From positions 379,501 to 443,500 of the forward strand of contig NZ_CP019947.1 in assembly GCF_002025205.1 (NCBI RefSeq): a stretch of 64,000 nucleotides of DNA. The letters are read 5' to 3'. Below are positions 63,699 to 64,000 of the stretch, piece by piece. The notes below the pieces were generated by a model, which ran no database searches, had not been told where the DNA came from, and was given only the letters and a program-made list of their open reading frames with translations. The stretch's first letter is position 1; every line of letters begins with the position of its first letter. The position numbers and the translations under genes were made by a program. This DNA comes from Pseudomonas sp. CC6-YY-74 (GTDB taxonomy: Bacteria; Pseudomonadota; Gammaproteobacteria; Pseudomonadales; Pseudomonadaceae).

Positions 63699-64000
63699 AT
63701 GACCATCAGCGTCCTCGACGTAAAACTGCTCAAAGCCCAACGCCTCACCGACGAAGACGACGGTGGCGGCCGTGCCACGGGTGTTGCCGTGGAAGACGGC
63801 CAGGAAAACAACCTGTTTCCGGACATCTCGCGCCTCGACCGCACCCTAGGCCGCATCGCCCTGCGCAAGGCCTATGCCGGCGTGGTGGCGGAAAACGCCG
63901 ACGCCTACCTCGGCGCCCACGCCATCCTCACCCAAGGCCCGACCGACCCGCGCGTGAGCGTGGTGCTGTTCAATACCGGCAGCCAGACCGACGAACGCCT
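63699..64000 (+). CDS. Tail-region protein, N-terminal part (cut by window edge)
   Basis: The frame from the ATG at 63699, with CCGGAGA upstream, runs off the window after about 100 residues: MTISVLDVKLLKAQRLTDED and onward. It contains DVKLLKAQRL and DPRVSVVLFNTGS. It probably encodes a further distal tail protein; no family was recognised. Confidence 0.65.
   Translation, partial: MTISVLDVKLLKAQRLTDEDDGGGRATGVAVEDGQENNLFPDISRLDRTLGRIALRKAYAGVVAENADAYLGAHAILTQGPTDPRVSVVLFNTGSQTDER

Larger units (their letters stand above)
35595..64000. mobile_element. Lambda-like siphovirus prophage inserted at the 5' end of mutS (right end outside window)
   Basis: The block from the integrase to the window end has a full lambdoid layout: int-xis, leftward early genes, CI/Cro switch, CII-like and replication genes, a Q-like gene, holin, terminase, portal, protease/scaffold, decoration, capsid, connectors, tail tube, tape measure and distal tail. 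The structural genes are intact and head-type lambda homologues (gpW, S49 protease, D, E families) are all present, so it looks potentially functional as far as can be seen. Accessory cargo includes a Septu-like defence pair and two opposite-strand membrane genes. attR was not seen. Confidence 0.93.

Overview
The window is a Pseudomonas-type gammaproteobacterial chromosome segment, most likely an environmental Pseudomonas rather than P. aeruginosa. The gene order frr-uppS-cdsA-dxr-rseP-bamA-skp-lpxD-fabZ-lpxA-lpxB-rnhB-dnaE-accA-tilS-pyrG-kdsA-eno-ftsB-ispD, followed by adhC/fghA, ispF-truD-surE-pcm-(DUF368)-nlpD-rpoS-rsmZ-fdxA-mutS, is the classic Pseudomonas backbone. The species call is inference from gene order and protein similarity judged by eye; no search was run.

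Region 1 (1-35595) is dense core genome. It covers isoprenoid and undecaprenyl lipid synthesis (uppS, dxr, ispD, ispF), phospholipid and fatty acid synthesis (cdsA, fabZ, accA), outer-membrane building (rseP, bamA, skp, lpxD/A/B, kdsA), replication and repair (dnaE, rnhB, mutS), division (ftsB), formaldehyde detoxification (adhC, fghA, divergent LysR regulator), and the stationary-phase block nlpD-rpoS. After rpoS lies a GacA-box-controlled RsmZ regulatory RNA. kdsA appears to carry a one-base loss next to its start codon.

Region 2 (35595 to the window end) is the left and central part of a lambda-like siphovirus prophage inserted exactly at the 5' end of mutS. The integrase stop codon and the mutS start codon overlap (TGATG). 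From the left end inward there is a leftward early operon: small proteins, a KilAC-like protein, a PrtN-like activator, an HD hydrolase, xis and int. Next come a CI-type S24 repressor co-oriented with a Septu-like ATPase/HNH defence pair, a rightward Cro-like gene, a CII-like regulator, a DksA/TraR zinc finger, a Toprim-VapE primase-helicase and a Q-like protein. The late genes follow: holin, terminase, portal, S49 protease with nested scaffold, decoration protein D, capsid E, connectors, tail tube and tape measure. The right end, endolysin and attR lie outside the window.

The most unusual signal is in the prophage control region. Four operators of the form TTAACC-N5-GGTTAA lie at two promoters, one for the leftward early operon and one for cro. 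Transcripts from both promoters carry short hairpins whose stems differ but whose loops share CCACCAC. These hairpins sit next to ribosome binding sites in the leftward operon and as a cluster just after cro, the place where lambda keeps nutR. A terminator on the opposite strand of the post-cro cluster also makes an antisense RNA possible, and it would match the leftward leader over 16 nt. A second structured, C4-like RNA candidate lies near the left end. Together these suggest an RNA-level control layer added to the CI repressor.
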